A stretch of DNA of 64,000 bases from an uncultured Draconibacterium sp. (GTDB taxonomy: Bacteria; Bacteroidota; Bacteroidia; Bacteroidales; Prolixibacteraceae), in the NCBI RefSeq assembly GCF_963676735.1, contig NZ_OY781464.1, positions 1,583,001 to 1,647,000 of the forward strand, in the 5' to 3' direction. How positions within the stretch are numbered: the first letter of the stretch is position 1; the number at the start of each line of letters is the position of its first letter. Positions 61,389 through 64,000 of the stretch are shown in pieces. A program made the translations under genes and the position numbers. The notes under the pieces are model-generated. The model was not told the DNA's origin and did no database searches. It worked only from the letters and a program-made list of their open reading frames with translations.

Positions 61389-63068
61389 TTAAATCAACCA
61401 CAAGCATTGATAAGGCTTTAACTCTTTTGATTTAAATTCGGAGTTTGAAATTAAGTCGAACTTGGAAGTTGCCGGAAAGTCGAGCGTTTGAACTTCATCG
61501 GTCATGTTTACTATTACCGTAATTGTTTGTCCTGTTGCTTTTCGTTTTAATGCAAAAAATTGCTGGCCAATATCCAGTATTTCCTGTTTTGAATTGGGAT
61601 GGAAAGCAACTTGTTCCTTCCGAAGCAATATGCGTTTTTGCAATTCGGTGAAAACCTTCCGTTGCGGTGTATCTGAATTCAAGACCTCATTTAGCTCATT
61701 TAACTTCCATTTCCGTCGGTTGATGGTGCGGTTGTGATTTGTTTGGGCAACACCTTCGAGGTAGTTTGGTGTAGCCGTAAGGCTGTGAATATAAAAGGCC
61801 GGAACACCAGCCATACTCATCATAACTGTTTGCGAAGCCAGGAAACGTTCGACCTGAAACTCGTCTTCGCCCTTATTTGTTCCCTTTAATGCATCAAAAT
61901 AAGTGATATTAAGTTCGTATGGACTCTGGCTACCATCAGGATTTGATTTATAATTGACCATGCCGCCAAACCCTTTCATATTTTCCACCAGAGCACCTTT
62001 TTCTTCTTCGGGCAAAAGTCCTTCCAACGGACGCACTCCAATTCCATCGTGAGAGGCTGTAAAATTGAAGAAAGTTTTATCTCCATCCAATTGCGGCAGG
62101 CTCTGTGCCCATGTTGTCAGAAAATGTGAATTGCCTGTGTGTAAAGCATGCAATAAAAGAGGAGGGAGGCTAAACTGGTAAACCATATGTGCTTCGTCGC
62201 CATCACCAAAATAGCTCAGATTTTCTTTGTTGGGCACATTGGTTTCGGTGAGGATAATCGCATTTGGATTTATAAACTCTGCCACATCGCGCATCAGTTT
62301 TACCACTTCATGAGTTTCAGGAAGATGTAAGCAGGTTGTTCCAACTACTTTCCATAAAAATGCAATGGCATCAAGGCGAATGATACGCGAACCTTTGTCG
62401 ATGTATGTTAACAAAATATCCATCATTTCCACCAGCAGTTCCGGATTTGAAAAATTCAGATCAACCTGGTCGGCACTAAAGGTCGTCCAAACATGTTTGG
62501 TTCCCTTTGGGGTTTCGTATGCAGTTAAAAGTGGTGTACTGCGTGGCCGTGTTACCTGCGATAAATCCTTCGCCGGATCTTCAACAATAAAATAGTCTTT
62601 TCCTTTTCCGTGTTGTTTCAGGAAGTTTTTAAACCATTGGCTTTTGCTCGAAGCATGATTGATTACCAAGTCGGCCATCAAATCATAGTCGCCTGCCAGC
62701 TGTTCAACGTCCTCCCAGTCACCCAGGTCGGGGTTTACTTCCCTAAAATCAATAACAGAGAAACCATCGTCGCTGCTAAAAGGGAAAAATGGCAAGATAT
62801 GTACCACCGATAATTGTTCGTTCAGGTTGGTATTTAAAAACTGATGTAAAGTTTGTAATGGAGCTTCATCATCCGTTATAATACTATCGCCATAGGTAAT
62901 TAGTACAATATCTTTTTCGTTCCACTTATTTCCCGATTTTGAAGTAATTTGATACGAGGAAATAATGTGAATTAAATCGGCGAGAATAGATTTGTTGTAG
63001 TTTTCTTTATAGATAAACTTTAATCTGCTCTCAATTTTTTTTATGAAAGAAGTATTGGGATTAAGCAT
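61389..63068 (-). CDS. GH13_18 sugar phosphorylase (sucrose or glucosylglycerate phosphorylase type)
   Basis: Family 13 subfamily 18 enzymes phosphorolyse sucrose, sucrose 6-phosphate or glucosylglycerate. The 559-residue protein has VVHILPFFPFSSDDGFSVID (strand 2), DYDLMADLVINHASSKSQW, the nucleophile Asp in IIRLDAIAFLWK, the acid/base Glu in IILTETNVPNKEN and the stabiliser Asp in FTASHDGIGVRPLEGLL. The stretch after ASHDGIG and the VAQTNHNRTINRRKW region are typical of GH13_18. A cytoplasmic enzyme (no signal). It is 12 bases after a GT81-like glycosyltransferase, an arrangement that favours glucosylglycerate over sucrose; this is inference. Start ATG at 63068. Confidence 0.88.
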   Translation of the reverse strand: MLNPNTSFIKKIESRLKFIYKENYNKSILADLIHIISSYQITSKSGNKWNEKDIVLITYGDSIITDDEAPLQTLHQFLNTNLNEQLSVVHILPFFPFSSDDGFSVIDFREVNPDLGDWEDVEQLAGDYDLMADLVINHASSKSQWFKNFLKQHGKGKDYFIVEDPAKDLSQVTRPRSTPLLTAYETPKGTKHVWTTFSADQVDLNFSNPELLVEMMDILLTYIDKGSRIIRLDAIAFLWKVVGTTCLHLPETHEVVKLMRDVAEFINPNAIILTETNVPNKENLSYFGDGDEAHMVYQFSLPPLLLHALHTGNSHFLTTWAQSLPQLDGDKTFFNFTASHDGIGVRPLEGLLPEEEKGALVENMKGFGGMVNYKSNPDGSQSPYELNITYFDALKGTNKGEDEFQVERFLASQTVMMSMAGVPAFYIHSLTATPNYLEGVAQTNHNRTINRRKWKLNELNEVLNSDTPQRKVFTELQKRILLRKEQVAFHPNSKQEILDIGQQFFALKRKATGQTITVIVNMTDEVQTLDFPATSKFDLISNSEFKSKELKPYQCLWLI

Positions 63069-63080
63069 ATTTTTCTGTTT

Positions 63081-64000
63081 TTAAAGAATATTGTTATCAG
63101 CTTCTACTATATCGTAAAATTCTTCAAGAATATTGGGAAAAGCACTTCTAACTCTTTTCCAACTCGGCATAAGTGGCACATTGTCAGGATTATTCAAATA
63201 ATCAATTCCTGATTGATAGACATTCTTTACAAAAAGGTCGATCACTTCTTCTTCTTTATGGAAATCGTATGAAAGACCATTCATTGCTGCATCAGCTTTG
63301 TATAAATCTACAAATTCCAAAGCAATACGATAATATGTTGCTTTTAATGTACGAAAGAATTCAGGTGTGAGGGTAATTCCGTCAGTAGCAAGTTTTCCAA
63401 AAATAGCTCTGGAAACATCGCGGCTCATTTTTGATAATCCTTTTTCGGCATCTTCGGCCGAAAGCGACTGGTGTTTATGATCGTAACGGTCGGCAATTTC
63501 AACCTGGCAAATCCGGTTAAACGAGTTGTTTCGTTCCACTTCGTTTAAAATACCAATTTCAAGTCCCCAGTCATATGGAATACGAATGGTTTTAATCACA
63601 TCAGCACGCATCGAAAATTCTCCGGCCAGCGGGTAGCGGAAACTATCAAGATATTCCAGGTAGGTATGATGTCCAAGTAATTTTTTTAAGGTTCTTAAGA
63701 GTGGGGTAACGAGTAAACGAACGGCCCGGCCATGTAGCTTCTCCTCATCAGTTCTGAAATAATACCCTTTACAATATTTGAAGTTAAAAGAAGGGTCGGC
63801 AACCGGGTAAACCAGTCGTGCCAGCATCTCACGATTATAAGTTACGATATCTGCATCGTGCAAGGCAATTGCCTCCGAACGTGCTGATGCAATCATATAG
63901 CCAAAACAGAACCATACATTCCGTCCTTTACCCGGCACTGAAGTATCAATGTTTTTGGAGGCCAACTTGCGTTTAAATTCCTGCATGCGCGGGCCATCGT
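63081..64000 (-). CDS. GT81-type glycosyltransferase (glucosyl-3-phosphoglycerate synthase-like), 5' end missing
   Basis: Transfers glucose from a nucleotide sugar to 3-phosphoglycerate in glucosylglycerate synthesis. The frame is open past the ATG at 63986 to the window edge (DGPRMQEFKRKL), so the start lies to the right of 64000. Seen from there: the SVPGKGRNVWFCFG nucleotide region, the DxD motif LHDADIVTYN, KGYYFRTDEEKLHGRA, RYPLAGEFSMRADV and IPYDWGLEIGILNEV, all of which match GT81/GpgS-type enzymes. The 306 visible residues cover most of the family's catalytic domain. It ends 12 bases before a GH13_18 phosphorylase. The alternative, mannosyl-3-phosphoglycerate synthase-like activity, cannot be excluded. 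Confidence 0.82.
   Translation of the reverse strand, partial: DGPRMQEFKRKLASKNIDTSVPGKGRNVWFCFGYMIASARSEAIALHDADIVTYNREMLARLVYPVADPSFNFKYCKGYYFRTDEEKLHGRAVRLLVTPLLRTLKKLLGHHTYLEYLDSFRYPLAGEFSMRADVIKTIRIPYDWGLEIGILNEVERNNSFNRICQVEIADRYDHKHQSLSAEDAEKGLSKMSRDVSRAIFGKLATDGITLTPEFFRTLKATYYRIALEFVDLYKADAAMNGLSYDFHKEEEVIDLFVKNVYQSGIDYLNNPDNVPLMPSWKRVRSAFPNILEEFYDIVEADNNIL

Overview
The window looks like chromosomal DNA from a Bacteroidota bacterium, most likely an anaerobic or facultative Bacteroidales/Marinilabiliales-type organism. This rests on a polysaccharide-degradation locus of secreted enzymes, Bacteroidota-style promoters (TTG, about 20 bases, then TAnnTTTG) instead of strong Shine-Dalgarno sites, the compact rpsF-rpsR-rplI operon, a three-subunit biotin-dependent acyl-CoA carboxylase, a DUF5916 outer-membrane protein and a Bacteroidota-type LptD. 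No genus is assigned, because that needs database comparison.

Layout: 1-12.3 kb is the 3' part of a polysaccharide utilisation locus: GH95 fucosidase (cut by the window edge), GH43, a formylglycine sulfatase, a heparinase II/III-like lyase, GH3, a TonB 'plug-only' protein and a broken aldose 1-epimerase. 12.4-14.3 kb is a small mobile-element scar: a ParD/ParE pair with its own operator, a decayed tyrosine recombinase and a tRNA-Leu gene. 14.3-31.1 kb is mostly housekeeping: pyrBI (pyrB carries a frameshift), an IMPACT/YigZ protein, a DMT transporter, dnaA, an MCE (MlaD-like) protein, a cell-wall amidase, LptD, RidA, a GNAT acetyltransferase, ribosomal proteins bS6/bS18/bL9 and the acyl-CoA carboxylase operon. 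31.4-37.3 kb has a DUF5916 outer-membrane protein, a MATE exporter and a FetAB-type ABC exporter.

37.5-46.9 kb is a sugar-acid region: a zinc alcohol dehydrogenase, 6-phosphogluconate dehydrogenase, PdxB, a Gfo/Idh oxidoreductase, a LarA-family nickel-pincer enzyme with its cofactor residues in place, a PfkB kinase, an SDR and a LacI regulator with operator-like palindromes but no ordinary start codon for its DNA-binding domain. 47-52.3 kb has a stand-alone E2-type acyltransferase domain, a membrane-anchored winged-helix regulator divergent from a Tat-type Gfo/Idh enzyme, and an NhaC antiporter. 52.4-58.4 kb is one 1,979-residue exported repeat protein with a 399-bp tandem array (seven full copies plus a partial one). 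59-64 kb has an M28 peptidase and a probable glucosylglycerate pair: a GH13_18 phosphorylase and a GT81 glycosyltransferase cut by the right edge.

No CRISPR array, rRNA gene or intact transposase was seen. The most notable points are the recently expanded repeat protein, the shared C-terminal SPOR-like domain on the MCE protein and its neighbouring amidase, the LarA-family sugar-acid cluster, the plug-only TonB protein, and several lesions (pyrB, aldose epimerase, integrase, lacI start) that are either real decay or sequence errors.
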